DNA of 37,535 bases from an uncultured Bacteroidales bacterium (lineage in GTDB: Bacteria; Bacteroidota; Bacteroidia; Bacteroidales; UBA932). Position 1 is the first letter of the stretch, and each line of letters opens with the position of its first letter. The notes under the pieces were generated by a model. The model ran no database searches, was not told the DNA's origin, and was given only the letters and a program-made list of their open reading frames with translations. Location: the NCBI GenBank assembly GCA_945870315.1, contig CAMBRR010000011.1, forward strand, positions 1 through 37,535. The letters are read 5' to 3'. A program made the translations under genes and the position numbers. Of this stretch, positions 22,105 through 30,281 are shown in pieces.

Positions 22105-23199
22105 TTATAGGAGTTTTACAAAATCATCGAACAGGAATTCAGTATCAGTAGGGCCTGAGGCTGCCTCCGGGTGGAACTGGGCTGAGAACCAAGGCTTACA
22201 GCAGTGTCTTATGCCTTCATTCGAACCATCATTCATGTTCTTGAACAGAGGCTCCCAGCCTTGTGGCAGGGTGGAGTCATCTACTGCGTAGCCGTGATTC
22301 TGCGATGTGATGAAACATCTTTGTGTCCCGACCTGCCTTACAGGTTGATTATGGCTTCTATGACCATATTTGAGCTTGTATATGCTGGCTCCAGCTGCCT
22401 TGGAGAGCAGTTGGTTTCCCATACATATTCCGAAAATTGGCTTGTCTGACAATGACATAGCCTTTTTGAGTATCTCAACTGCTTCAGCGCAATTGTCGGG
22501 ATTGCCTGGACCGTTGGAGATGAAAAGTCCATCGTATTCCATTTCGGTATAGTCATAGTTCCAAGGAACCCTTATGACTTCGACATTCCTTTTCAGAAGG
22601 CAGCGGAGAATGTTGTGTTTAACTCCGCAGTCCACGAGCACGACCTTCTTTGACGCTCCGACATTGTAGCGGATTACATCAGTACAACTTACGCGAGATA
22701 CGTAATTGATTGAGGAATAGTCCTTTTCGGAAAAATCACCATTTTCCTCACCGACACCGTCAATCACTATCTTGCCCGTCATTACTCCGCTTTCACGAAG
22801 AACCTTGGTCAGCTCTCTTGTGTCGATTCCTGTGATTCCGACAACCTTTTCCCTCTTCAGCCAGTCTGCAAGGCTCTCTTTCGCCCTCCAGTGGTTGAAA
22901 TCGGCACTGTAATCACTGACGACAATGGCTTCCGCGTGGATGCGGTCGCTTTCCATAAAGTCAGCAAGCCCGTCCTCCCTGAAAGTGAACGGAGGAACTC
23001 CGTAGTTACCCACAAGAGGGTATGTGAGTACCATCATCTGCCCGGCATAGGACGGATCGGTGAGACTCTCCGGATACCCTGTCATCGCAGTGTTGAAAAC
23101 CACCTCTCCGAAGGCAGCCTTCTCGAACCCGAATGACTTGCCCCTGAAGCAAGTTCCGTCGCTGAGAATCAATGTTGCGTCTTTCATTGTCATACTCAT
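22105..23199 (-). CDS. carA: Carbamoyl-phosphate synthase small subunit (glutaminase)
   Basis: The 364-aa protein has the CarA N-terminal domain (LSDGTCFRGKSFG, FNTAMTGYPESLTDPSYAGQ) and a class I glutamine amidotransferase domain. The nucleophile Cys is in FGICMGNQLL, and the His-Glu pair is in SAQFHPEAASGP. It hydrolyses glutamine and channels ammonia to CarB. The usual GxQ histidine of GICLGHQ is Asn here, which occurs without loss of the catalytic triad. The start at 23199 overlaps the purF stop by 4 bases; two other ATGs lie 6 and 12 bases further in. Confidence 0.95.
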   Translation of the reverse strand: MSMTMKDATLILSDGTCFRGKSFGFEKAAFGEVVFNTAMTGYPESLTDPSYAGQMMVLTYPLVGNYGVPPFTFREDGLADFMESDRIHAEAIVVSDYSADFNHWRAKESLADWLKREKVVGITGIDTRELTKVLRESGVMTGKIVIDGVGEENGDFSEKDYSSINYVSRVSCTDVIRYNVGASKKVVLVDCGVKHNILRCLLKRNVEVIRVPWNYDYTEMEYDGLFISNGPGNPDNCAEAVEILKKAMSLSDKPIFGICMGNQLLSKAAGASIYKLKYGHRSHNQPVRQVGTQRCFITSQNHGYAVDDSTLPQGWEPLFKNMNDGSNEGIRHCCKPWFSAQFHPEAASGPTDTEFLFDDFVKLL

Positions 23200-25082
23200 T
23201 CTAATATTCCTGAATTTTCGATATAGTCTATAAATGCTCTGTTTACCATCCTGTTGCCTCCCGGAGTAGGGTAGTCACCGCTGAAGTACCAGTCTCCCGG
23301 GTGGTCGGGACAAGCTTTATGAAGGTTGTCAAGTGTCTGATATACAATCTTTACCTCAGCCTTGGTACCTTTAGGGGTAAGAAGTAGTGCCATCTCTTCA
23401 GAAATCTCTTCGTCTGTGAAATGACTGTATATTTCCTTTACATAATTCACTATCTCTTCCTTAGGAAGATTCTTCTGTGCAACTGACTTTTCATATACCT
23501 TCCTGATGACATCCTTCATATCCCTCTTTATCAAGAGACTGATGGCTGCGCGGAATGCGATGAACTGTTCCAGACTTGCCATATCAATTCCGTAATAGTC
23601 GGGATAGCGGACCTGCGGAGAGGATGATACGATTACGATTTTCTTTGGAGACAGTCTGTCCAATATTCCTATGATGCTCTGTTTCAGCGTCGTACCCCTG
23701 ACTATGCTGTCGTCTATGATGACCAGATTGTCCTTGCCCGGAACTATGCTGCCGTAGGTTATGTCATATACATGTGCGGCAAGGTCGTTGCGGCTGTTTC
23801 CCTCTGCGATGAATGTTCGGAGTTTTATGTCCTTGATGGCAACTTTCTCACATCTTATGCGCTGGGAAAGCACTGCCTTGAGCTCATCGTGGTCAGGTCT
23901 ATGCTCTAGCGCTTCTATCTTTTTAATTTTCAAATCATTAAGATAGTCCTCAAAGCCATCTGTAAGACCGTGGTAGGCAACTTCCGCTGTATTCGGTATG
24001 AAGGAAAGAACAGTGTTCTCAATGTCATTTTCAATAGCTTCCATCACCTGGGGGACGAGCAGACGTCCCAGCATCTTCCTTTCCTTGTAGATGTCGATGT
24101 CGCTTCCCCTGCTGAAATATATTCTTTCAAATGAGCAGGCCTTGTTGTCTTTCTCTGGCAGGATTCTTTCCCTGCGTAGCCTTCCGTCTTTGCTTACAAT
24201 GATGGCTTCTCCTCTTCCAAGTTCGTGAATTTTTTCGGAAGATACATTCATTGCTGTCTGAATCACAGGCCTTTCAGATGCAAGAACAATCACCTCATCG
24301 TCCTGATACCAGAAAGCAGGCCTGATACCCCATGGATCCCTTACCGCAAAACTCTCCCCGCTGCCTGTCACGCCGCAAATCACATATCCTCCGTCCCAAT
24401 CCACGCAAGAAGTCTTCAGTACATTGGACAAATCGATTCTCTCCTCGATGTCCTTGGTGATATCCATCCCGGAAAGCCCTTTGCTGACACTGTCCTGATA
24501 GAGTCTCTCCACTTCACGGTCGAGCCTATGTCCTACCTGCTCCAACATTATATAGGTGTCAGCATATCTTCTCGGATGTTGGCCGGTAGCCGTAATCTTG
24601 TCGAAGATTTCATCGACATTGGTCATATTGAAATTGCCGCACAGAAGCAGGTTCTTCGCCCTCCAGTTGTTCCTGCGCAGAAAAGGATGGACATATTGCA
24701 GACCGCTTTTCCCTGTCGTAGAGTAACGCAGGTGTCCCATATATATCTCTCCAGCAAACGGCAGGAATTTCTTGGCGTATTCTGCATCGTGAAGATTCTT
24801 GGTGTCAAGGTCCACGAAATTGCTTTGGACAGCGGCAAATATCTCGGTGATAGCTCCTGATCCAAGAGCTCTTTCCCGAAACATATATTCCTCACCAGGA
24901 TTGGCCTGAAGCTTTACACAGGCGAGTCCGGCTCCTTCCTGCCCCCTGTTGTGCTGCTTCTCCATCAGGAGGTACAATTTGTTGAGACCGTACATCCAGG
25001 TTCCGTATTTTTCCTGGTAGTATTCAAGCGGTTTTAGAAGGCGTACCATCGCCACTCCGCATTCGTGTTTCAGCGGTTCCAT
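23196..25082 (-). CDS. purF: Long amidophosphoribosyltransferase (PurF family)
   Basis: The 628-aa protein is longer than the common ~470-510-aa PurF. The N-terminal class II glutaminase domain has the nucleophile candidate Cys8 in HECGVAMV and KQHNRGQEGAGLA, followed by YMGHLRYSTTGKSG. The C-terminal phosphoribosyltransferase domain has an intact PRPP loop, IIDDSIVRGTT, near residue 460. It would form phosphoribosylamine from PRPP and glutamine, the first purine step. An extension of about 100 residues after the PRPP loop (KGTKAEVKIVYQTLDN and GDWYFSGDYPTPGG) marks the long form that Bacteroidetes often carry beside a normal purF. It sits between guaA and carA, with 35 bases and an overlap respectively, and is probably co-transcribed. 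Confidence 0.88.
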   Translation of the reverse strand: MEPLKHECGVAMVRLLKPLEYYQEKYGTWMYGLNKLYLLMEKQHNRGQEGAGLACVKLQANPGEEYMFRERALGSGAITEIFAAVQSNFVDLDTKNLHDAEYAKKFLPFAGEIYMGHLRYSTTGKSGLQYVHPFLRRNNWRAKNLLLCGNFNMTNVDEIFDKITATGQHPRRYADTYIMLEQVGHRLDREVERLYQDSVSKGLSGMDITKDIEERIDLSNVLKTSCVDWDGGYVICGVTGSGESFAVRDPWGIRPAFWYQDDEVIVLASERPVIQTAMNVSSEKIHELGRGEAIIVSKDGRLRRERILPEKDNKACSFERIYFSRGSDIDIYKERKMLGRLLVPQVMEAIENDIENTVLSFIPNTAEVAYHGLTDGFEDYLNDLKIKKIEALEHRPDHDELKAVLSQRIRCEKVAIKDIKLRTFIAEGNSRNDLAAHVYDITYGSIVPGKDNLVIIDDSIVRGTTLKQSIIGILDRLSPKKIVIVSSSPQVRYPDYYGIDMASLEQFIAFRAAISLLIKRDMKDVIRKVYEKSVAQKNLPKEEIVNYVKEIYSHFTDEEISEEMALLLTPKGTKAEVKIVYQTLDNLHKACPDHPGDWYFSGDYPTPGGNRMVNRAFIDYIENSGILE

Positions 25083-25117
25083 TATATCAAATTGAATGTC
25101 AGTTCGTTATATTTATT

Positions 25118-26671
25118 CTATTCCCACTCGATGGTGGCTGGCGGTTTTGAGGAAATGTCGTAGCATACCCTGTTCACACCCTTGACGTGGTTGATTATGT
25201 CGTTGCTGACCTTTGCCAGAAAATCGTATGGAAGATGTGCCCAGTCTGCGGACATTGCGTCCGTGCTGGTGACAGCCCTGATTGCCACGGCCTTCTCATA
25301 AGTCCTTTCATCTCCCATCACTCCTACGCTTTCCACCGGCAGCAGAATGACTCCGGCCTGCCAAACCTGGTCGTAGAGGCTCCTGACGCAGCCATCTTCG
25401 CAGACTGTTTCCCATTCTCTCAAAGCCCTGATGAAGATGTCGTCCGCTTCCTGAAGGACGCTGACTTTCTCGCGGGTTATGTCTCCGAGAATACGGACTG
25501 CAAGACCTGGTCCCGGGAATGGATGCCTGTCAATCAGATGCTTAGGCATTCCCAACTGTCTTCCGACCCTTCTGACTTCGTCCTTGAACAGCCATTTGAG
25601 GGGTTCGCACAACTTCAGGTTCATCTTTTCAGGAAGTCCTCCCACATTGTGGTGGCTTTTGATAACCTTTCCTGTAATGTTGAGACTCTCTATCCTGTCC
25701 GGATATATGGTGCCCTGGGCAAGCCATTTTGCATCGCTTATCTTTCGGGCTTCAGCATCAAAAACATCTATGAAGCCTTTTCCGATTATCTTTCTCTTCT
25801 TTTCCGGGTCTGTCACTCCTGCAAGTTCTGCAAAGAACTTTTCACTGGCATCTACTCCAATCACATTCAGGCCGAGACACTCATAATCTTTCATCACATC
25901 CTCGAACTCGTTCTTGCGAAGAAGGCCGTGGTTGACGAAGATGCAGGTCAGACGCTCTCCTATGGCTCTGTTGAGCAGGACTGCCGCAACAGACGAATCC
26001 ACCCCTCCGGAAAGTCCGAGGATAACCCTGTCCTGCCCGAGTTCCTCTTTGAGCTGCTTCACGGTAGTGTCGATGAATGATGCCGGGCTCCAGTCCTGAC
26101 GGCTGCCGCAGATATCCACGGCGAAGTTTTTCAGAAGTTGCGTGCCCTGAACGGAATGGAAGGCTTCTGGATGGAACTGGACTCCCCATAGAGGCTCATT
26201 TTCAGCTTGATAAGCAGCAAAGCGAACCTTGGAGGTGGAGGCGATGCAACGGAATCCGTCCGGAATGGATGTAATGGTGTCACCGTGACTCATCCAAACC
26301 TGGGAGTTCTCATCAAAACCTTTGAACAGGGGATTGTCCTTCTCGAAGAATTCCAGATTTGCACGGCCGTATTCACGGCTTCCTGCAGGTTCAACCTTCC
26401 CTCCGTAGAGTTGTGCCATATATTGGGCTCCATAGCAGATACCGAGAATCGGATAACGGCCCCTGATGCGGCTCAAGTCCACTTTGAACGCTTCCGGATC
26501 ATAGACACTGTAGGGCGAACCTGACAGAATCACTCCTATGATGGAAGGGTCGTCGTAAGGGAATTTGTTGTACGGAAGGATTTCACAGAAGGTGTCGAGA
26601 TCACGCAGACGGCGTCCTATCAACTGGGTTGTCTGCGAGCCGAAATCAAGGATAATGATTTTCTGTTGCAT
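25118..26671 (-). CDS. guaA: GMP synthase (glutamine-hydrolysing)
   Basis: The 517-aa protein converts XMP to GMP. The class I amidotransferase domain has [16 protein letters not shown], Cys in [12 protein letters not shown] and QFHPEAFHS. The ATP pyrophosphatase domain has the PP-loop [12 protein letters not shown], and the C-terminal dimerisation domain ends in [11 protein letters not shown]. The ATG at 26671 matches the family N terminus ([11 protein letters not shown]); an in-frame start further upstream would lie on the other side of the -7 box. It is the first gene of guaA-purF-carA-carB, and three of the four products use glutamine amide nitrogen. Confidence 0.96.
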   Translation of the reverse strand: MQQKIIILDFGSQTTQLIGRRLRDLDTFCEILPYNKFPYDDPSIIGVILSGSPYSVYDPEAFKVDLSRIRGRYPILGICYGAQYMAQLYGGKVEPAGSREYGRANLEFFEKDNPLFKGFDENSQVWMSHGDTITSIPDGFRCIASTSKVRFAAYQAENEPLWGVQFHPEAFHSVQGTQLLKNFAVDICGSRQDWSPASFIDTTVKQLKEELGQDRVILGLSGGVDSSVAAVLLNRAIGERLTCIFVNHGLLRKNEFEDVMKDYECLGLNVIGVDASEKFFAELAGVTDPEKKRKIIGKGFIDVFDAEARKISDAKWLAQGTIYPDRIESLNITGKVIKSHHNVGGLPEKMNLKLCEPLKWLFKDEVRRVGRQLGMPKHLIDRHPFPGPGLAVRILGDITREKVSVLQEADDIFIRALREWETVCEDGCVRSLYDQVWQAGVILLPVESVGVMGDERTYEKAVAIRAVTSTDAMSADWAHLPYDFLAKVSNDIINHVKGVNRVCYDISSKPPATIEWE

Positions 26672-26702
26672 CGGCGTAAGTAGATTGTTTGAAACGTCGG
26701 CG

Positions 26703-26710
26703 CAAAAGTA
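26703..26710 (-). promoter_or_regulatory. -7 box of the guaA-purF-carAB operon
   Basis: TACTTTTG on the minus strand matches TAnnTTTG and lies 31 bases before the guaA ATG. No convincing -33 element is visible; the upstream region is A/T-rich. The box separates the operon from trkH, whose stop is at 26766. Confidence 0.6.
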
Positions 26711-26765
26711 CGGGTTTTTGGAAGAAATAAAAAATTTAATTGCTGAATTTATGAACAATCCTCCA

Positions 26766-28211
26766 TCAGTTCCTATGGAAAATCATCGAAATGCAGACCA
26801 GCAGCGGATAGATTTCCACACGTCCGAAGAACATATCCAAGGTGAAGATTACTTTGGCGGTTGCAGGCATTGCGGCAAAGTTGCCCATCGTGCCGAGATT
26901 TCCGATACCTGGACCGACATTTCCCAGAGAGGCGATTGATCCCGAAACGGCTTCACTTATCTCCAGGCCGCAAAGCATTGTCATAACTGTTGAAATGATG
27001 ATCATGCCGAAATACAATACGATGTATGTGAGGATGTTGTGCTGAGTTTCATCAGAGATGACGTGCCCGTCTATCCTTGTGTTGCATATAGAGGACGGAT
27101 GAAGTCTCTTTTTGATTGAAGACCTGATTATCTTGAAGCCAAGCAGCACCCTGTCAGACTTGAGTCCTCCGGTGGTGGAGCCGGAACAGCCGCAATGTAT
27201 TGAACACAATATGATAAGGATGTTTGCAAACATCGGCCAATTGGCTGTGTCAGCCTGACCGAATCCTGTGGTTGTGATGAAACTGATGGTGTGGAAGAAT
27301 GCGGCCATTGCTGAATCACCCCAACTGTCGATGGTGCCTGACAATTTCAGGGAAAACATAATTGCCAGTGAAATGACCACAGTGGCTGAAAAGAAGTATT
27401 TCATTATGCTGTTCACCGGTCTGAATGACCTTTGGGACACAACGGCGAACATAATTCCGAAATGGCAGGCCGACAAGAACATAAACACCATCGTGATAAT
27501 GTTGATTGCATTTGAATTGAATCCCATTATCGAAGAGTTCCTGGTGCTGAAACCTCCGGTTGACACTGTGCTGAATGCGTGGTTTACTGCATCAAAGAAG
27601 GACATTCCTGCAAGCATTAGGCATATGGTCTCAAGAATAGCTATGGAGGCATATACAGTACAAATGATACCGACCATCTTCTTGGTGCTGTAGCGATAAC
27701 CTTCCCTTGATATGGATGAAATTTCGAGATTTGTAAGCTTGAGTCTGAACGGGCTGGCATCCGGCATAACCAGGAGCAGGAAAACGATTACTCCCAAACC
27801 TCCGATGAAGTGGGTGGATGACCTCCAGAACAGAAGACTCTTCGGCAAGTCCTCGATGTCTGTCAGAATGGTTGAACCAGTTGTGGTATAGCCACTTACA
27901 CTTTCAAACCAGGCATTTACTATGGTAAATTCACCTCCCCAGAGGACATAAGGGAGCATTCCGAAGATGAAGGAAAGCAGCCAGGATAATCCTATGGTGA
28001 TATAACCGTCTCGCAGGGAAACCGTTGGGATGGATTTGATAAATATGAATGGAAAGCAACCGGCAGTAAATGTGGTGACGAAACTGATTACCAGAGGAAC
28101 GAAAGCCGAGTCGAAGCCGTTAAGAGCAGAAACCGCTGCGGACAATCCCATAAAGATTGCGCTCACAAGCAGTGCCTGACCTGTATTATATGAAACGGCT
28201 TTGATGTCCAT
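26766..28211 (-). CDS. trkH: Trk/Ktr-type potassium uptake channel subunit TrkH
   Basis: The 481-aa membrane protein has the four pore-loop repeats of the TrkH/KtrB family: [36 protein letters not shown] and [13 protein letters not shown]. It also has [14 protein letters not shown] and the [19 protein letters not shown] segment (here [15 protein letters not shown]). It conducts K+ inward together with a TrkA-type gating ring, which is not encoded in this window. The ATG at 28211 gives the standard N terminus; a slightly longer frame begins at 28247 but would start too close to the -7 box at 28252. It is transcribed divergently from the LytTR regulator. Confidence 0.93.
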   Translation of the reverse strand: MDIKAVSYNTGQALLVSAIFMGLSAAVSALNGFDSAFVPLVISFVTTFTAGCFPFIFIKSIPTVSLRDGYITIGLSWLLSFIFGMLPYVLWGGEFTIVNAWFESVSGYTTTGSTILTDIEDLPKSLLFWRSSTHFIGGLGVIVFLLLVMPDASPFRLKLTNLEISSISREGYRYSTKKMVGIICTVYASIAILETICLMLAGMSFFDAVNHAFSTVSTGGFSTRNSSIMGFNSNAINIITMVFMFLSACHFGIMFAVVSQRSFRPVNSIMKYFFSATVVISLAIMFSLKLSGTIDSWGDSAMAAFFHTISFITTTGFGQADTANWPMFANILIILCSIHCGCSGSTTGGLKSDRVLLGFKIIRSSIKKRLHPSSICNTRIDGHVISDETQHNILTYIVLYFGMIIISTVMTMLCGLEISEAVSGSIASLGNVGPGIGNLGTMGNFAAMPATAKVIFTLDMFFGRVEIYPLLVCISMIFHRN

Positions 28212-28251
28212 AACTGTATTCTGTCGCAAAAAATTGTCGCAAAACAAGCGG

Positions 28252-28281
28252 CAAATTTATCAATAAATATCATAAATCAAA
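28252..28281 (-). promoter_or_regulatory. trkH promoter
   Basis: On the minus strand TTTG (28281-28278), 18 bases, then TAAATTTG (28259-28252): a near-consensus Bacteroidetes promoter 40 bases upstream of the trkH ATG. The -33 element coincides with the T run of the hairpin at 28280-28307. Confidence 0.6.
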
Positions 28282-28350
28282 AGGGCGACCTTCCCAGGCA
28301 GCCCTTTCAACTGAAATTTTCTGTACTTTAACTTAGTGTCTTGTTATTTA
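28276..28350 (-). ncRNA. Candidate small RNA or trkH leader attenuator (~75 nt)
   Basis: On the minus strand TTTC (28387-28384), 19 bases, TAAATTTG (28364-28357) forms a promoter predicting transcription from about 28350. About 45 bases later AAAGGGC and GCCCTTT (28307-28301 with 28286-28280) form a stem with an inner CC/GG clamp, followed by a short T run (TTTTGATTT). There is no open frame of useful length between. The transcript could end as a free small RNA, or read through into trkH, whose own promoter overlaps the hairpin's T run. I cannot match it to a named RNA family. Confidence 0.4.
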
Positions 28351-28429
28351 CGGATGCAAATTTATCTCATATTTTCCGTATGTGAAATACTGTGGTATGG
28401 ATTAATCGTTTTTGTTATTATCACATAGA

Positions 28430-28507
28430 TTTTGGGACTAAATCTTCTGTTTTTGGGATTAATAAATTTATTTTCTATATTTGTCCCATTAAAATTGGGA
28501 TTAAATT
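28430..28507 (+). promoter_or_regulatory. LytTR-gene promoter with 21-bp-phased GGGA(C/T)TAA repeats
   Basis: The promoter is TTTG (28452-28455), 20 bases, TATATTTG (28476-28483), an exact consensus match, 24 bases before the ATG at 28508. Three direct repeats are in register: TTTTGGGACTAA from 28430, TTTTGGGATTAA from 28451 and AATTGGGATTAA from 28493, at offsets 0, 21 and 63. The second repeat contains the -33 element and the third ends against the start codon. An inverted TCCCA (28484-28488) faces TGGGA (28496-28500) over the transcription start. LytTR proteins bind paired short repeats about two helical turns apart, so autoregulation is likely. Confidence 0.55.
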
Positions 28508-29305
28508 ATGAGCCAGATTAGCCATATTTTTAGGAAAATGATGCCACAGATACTGCACATTTTAGTGCTTCCTCTGTTCTTTTTTGCCTTTATGCTCCTA
28601 TACCGTCCATTCCACGCTGACCAACTTCTAGGGAATGATATGTATGGGGTGCATGTAACCATCATAAGCTGCATTGTACTTTTGTGCGTGGCTATATGCA
28701 GACTTCTGTACTATTTCATTCCTATGTATCTGAACTACAGCCTGTATGTGACCTGGTGCTTTGGCGAAATGACGATAACCACTTTTTTTGTTGCACTTTA
28801 CATCTGGCTTGCTCTCGGACGCTTTCTTCCTTATTATCAATTCCTCGCGCCATCTCTTCAGATGGTAGTACTGACCTTGGTAATCCCATATTCCATCCTT
28901 GGCGTGTCGATGAGGTTGTATGAATATCATCAGCGCGCCAGGAACCCTTCAGGCGATGAGAGTAGCAGGGTCCGTTTCTATGATGACAGGCATAATCTGA
29001 AGATTTCCCTTCATCCCGACTCCCTTCTTTACATCGCTTCAGAGTTGAATTATGTAAGGATGTATTACAAAGAAGGTGACACTGTCAAGAACTTCCTGCT
29101 GCGCGCATCAATGAAAATGGTTGAGGAACCTTGCAATGACTGTGGTCTTGTCCGGTGTCACAGGTCCTATTTCATCAATCCGAGTCACGTGAAACTTCTG
29201 CGCAAGGTGCAGAACGGGGTGTCCTATGTCGAACTGGATTCGGACAATTCCAGACAGATTCCGGTTTCAGCGAAGTATTATTCGGTACTTGCGCAACTGC
29301 TTTGA
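28508..29305 (+). CDS. Membrane-anchored LytTR-family transcriptional regulator
   Basis: The 265-aa protein has four predicted transmembrane helices in residues 14-140 and a C-terminal LytTR DNA-binding domain (about 160-265): LLYIASELNYVRMYY, LLRASMKMVEE, LVRCHRSYFINPSHV and IPVSAKYYSVL. It has no receiver domain and no phosphoacceptor. Such membrane LytTR proteins, common in Bacteroidetes, are thought to sense a membrane signal directly. A consensus promoter and phased repeats upstream suggest autoregulation. It lies just upstream of the HprK-like/ABC operon, which has its own -7 box 48 bases after this stop and may be a target. Confidence 0.88.
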   Translation: MSQISHIFRKMMPQILHILVLPLFFFAFMLLYRPFHADQLLGNDMYGVHVTIISCIVLLCVAICRLLYYFIPMYLNYSLYVTWCFGEMTITTFFVALYIWLALGRFLPYYQFLAPSLQMVVLTLVIPYSILGVSMRLYEYHQRARNPSGDESSRVRFYDDRHNLKISLHPDSLLYIASELNYVRMYYKEGDTVKNFLLRASMKMVEEPCNDCGLVRCHRSYFINPSHVKLLRKVQNGVSYVELDSDNSRQIPVSAKYYSVLAQLL

Positions 29306-29352
29306 TTTTAAAAATAGACCTATCATTTCGCTAGTTGTGCGGGATTATTTAC

Positions 29353-29360
29353 TACCTTTG
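29353..29360 (+). promoter_or_regulatory. -7 box of the HprK-like/ABC operon
   Basis: TACCTTTG matches TAnnTTTG and ends 18 bases before the ATG at 29379. No TTTG lies at the usual upstream distance, so an activator may be needed. This box argues against in-frame starts further upstream, which would overlap the LytTR gene. Confidence 0.5.
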
Positions 29361-29378
29361 TCGTCTTATGTTATTTTT

Positions 29379-30266
29379 ATGTCAAAGAATATGAAATTTG
29401 AAGTGGCAGGTCATCTGTTTGCGATTGAACTGCCTGAAAAATATGCTGGAGAACAGTATCTTATGGCTTACAGGCCTTTTGTGTCAGACTCAGACAAAAC
29501 ACCTTTGTTTTCTCTTAAGGTAGAGACTGTTGAAAGACTTTCGGCTCTGAATCCCGGCTGCAAGGTGGATTGTTTCAATGAAGAGCCTCCATATTTTTGG
29601 CTCTTTAAAACAGAGTCTGGTCTTTTGAACTTTGGTTTTTCGTACTCAAAGAAACATCCTGACTGTTATGTTTTTCCTGATGAGGCATTCGAGAAAGCTG
29701 TCCTTTATGTCCAGGAGTCCAAAGCAGAAGCATTTCTGGATTTTGCAATCAGCAATGCGATGATGCTTCTATATACTTTCCGCACCAATCCGTATGATAC
29801 AATGCTCATTCATGCAAGCGTCACAGCCATTGGAGATGATGCTTATGTGTTCCTGGGAAAGAGCGGTACAGGCAAAAGTACTCACAGCAGCCTGTGGCTT
29901 AAGCATATAGAAGGAACGCGTCTTCTGAATGATGATAATCCTGTCATCCGTGTGACTGATGACGGAGTATGGGTGTACGGCACTCCGTGGAGCGGCAAAA
30001 CTCCTTGTTACAAGAATGAGCGATGTGCTCTTCGGGCAGTTGTAAGGCTGAGCCAGGCTCCCTATAACAGGATTGAAAGACAGTCTCCGCTTCAGGCCTA
30101 TGCCAGTTTGATGCCGTCCTGCTCTTGTATGAGATGGGATTCAGATTCTGTAGGCAGGTTGCATTCTTCTGTCGAGAAAGTCCTGACAAGGGTGCCTGTA
30201 TATCATCTTGAATGTCTGCCGGACAAGGATGCCGCTATGGTATGCTGCAAAGCCGTTCGACCTTAA
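29379..30266 (+). CDS. HPr kinase/PEP carboxykinase-like P-loop protein
   Basis: The 295-aa protein (from MSKNMKFEVAG) has a beta-rich N-terminal half and a C-terminal P-loop domain. Its Walker A is FLGKSGTGKSTHSS (about residues 160-173), followed by LLNDDNPVIR, where the Asp pair matches the metal-binding site of HprK, and GTPWSGK. This is the HprK/PEPCK-fold core. In this phylum such proteins occur as orphans and inside some peptide-modification clusters, where they phosphorylate or otherwise process small substrates; here no HPr, PqqD-like or precursor peptide gene is visible. A methionine 4 codons further in is an alternative start. The ABC exporter gene begins 15 bases after its stop. 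Confidence 0.75.
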   Translation: MSKNMKFEVAGHLFAIELPEKYAGEQYLMAYRPFVSDSDKTPLFSLKVETVERLSALNPGCKVDCFNEEPPYFWLFKTESGLLNFGFSYSKKHPDCYVFPDEAFEKAVLYVQESKAEAFLDFAISNAMMLLYTFRTNPYDTMLIHASVTAIGDDAYVFLGKSGTGKSTHSSLWLKHIEGTRLLNDDNPVIRVTDDGVWVYGTPWSGKTPCYKNERCALRAVVRLSQAPYNRIERQSPLQAYASLMPSCSCMRWDSDSVGRLHSSVEKVLTRVPVYHLECLPDKDAAMVCCKAVRP

Positions 30267-30281
30267 GATAATTGTCTAGGT

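Noticed and set aside
26672..26758. N-terminal extension of GuaA
   Set aside because: It would begin upstream of the -7 box at 26703-26710 and precede the conserved family N terminus.
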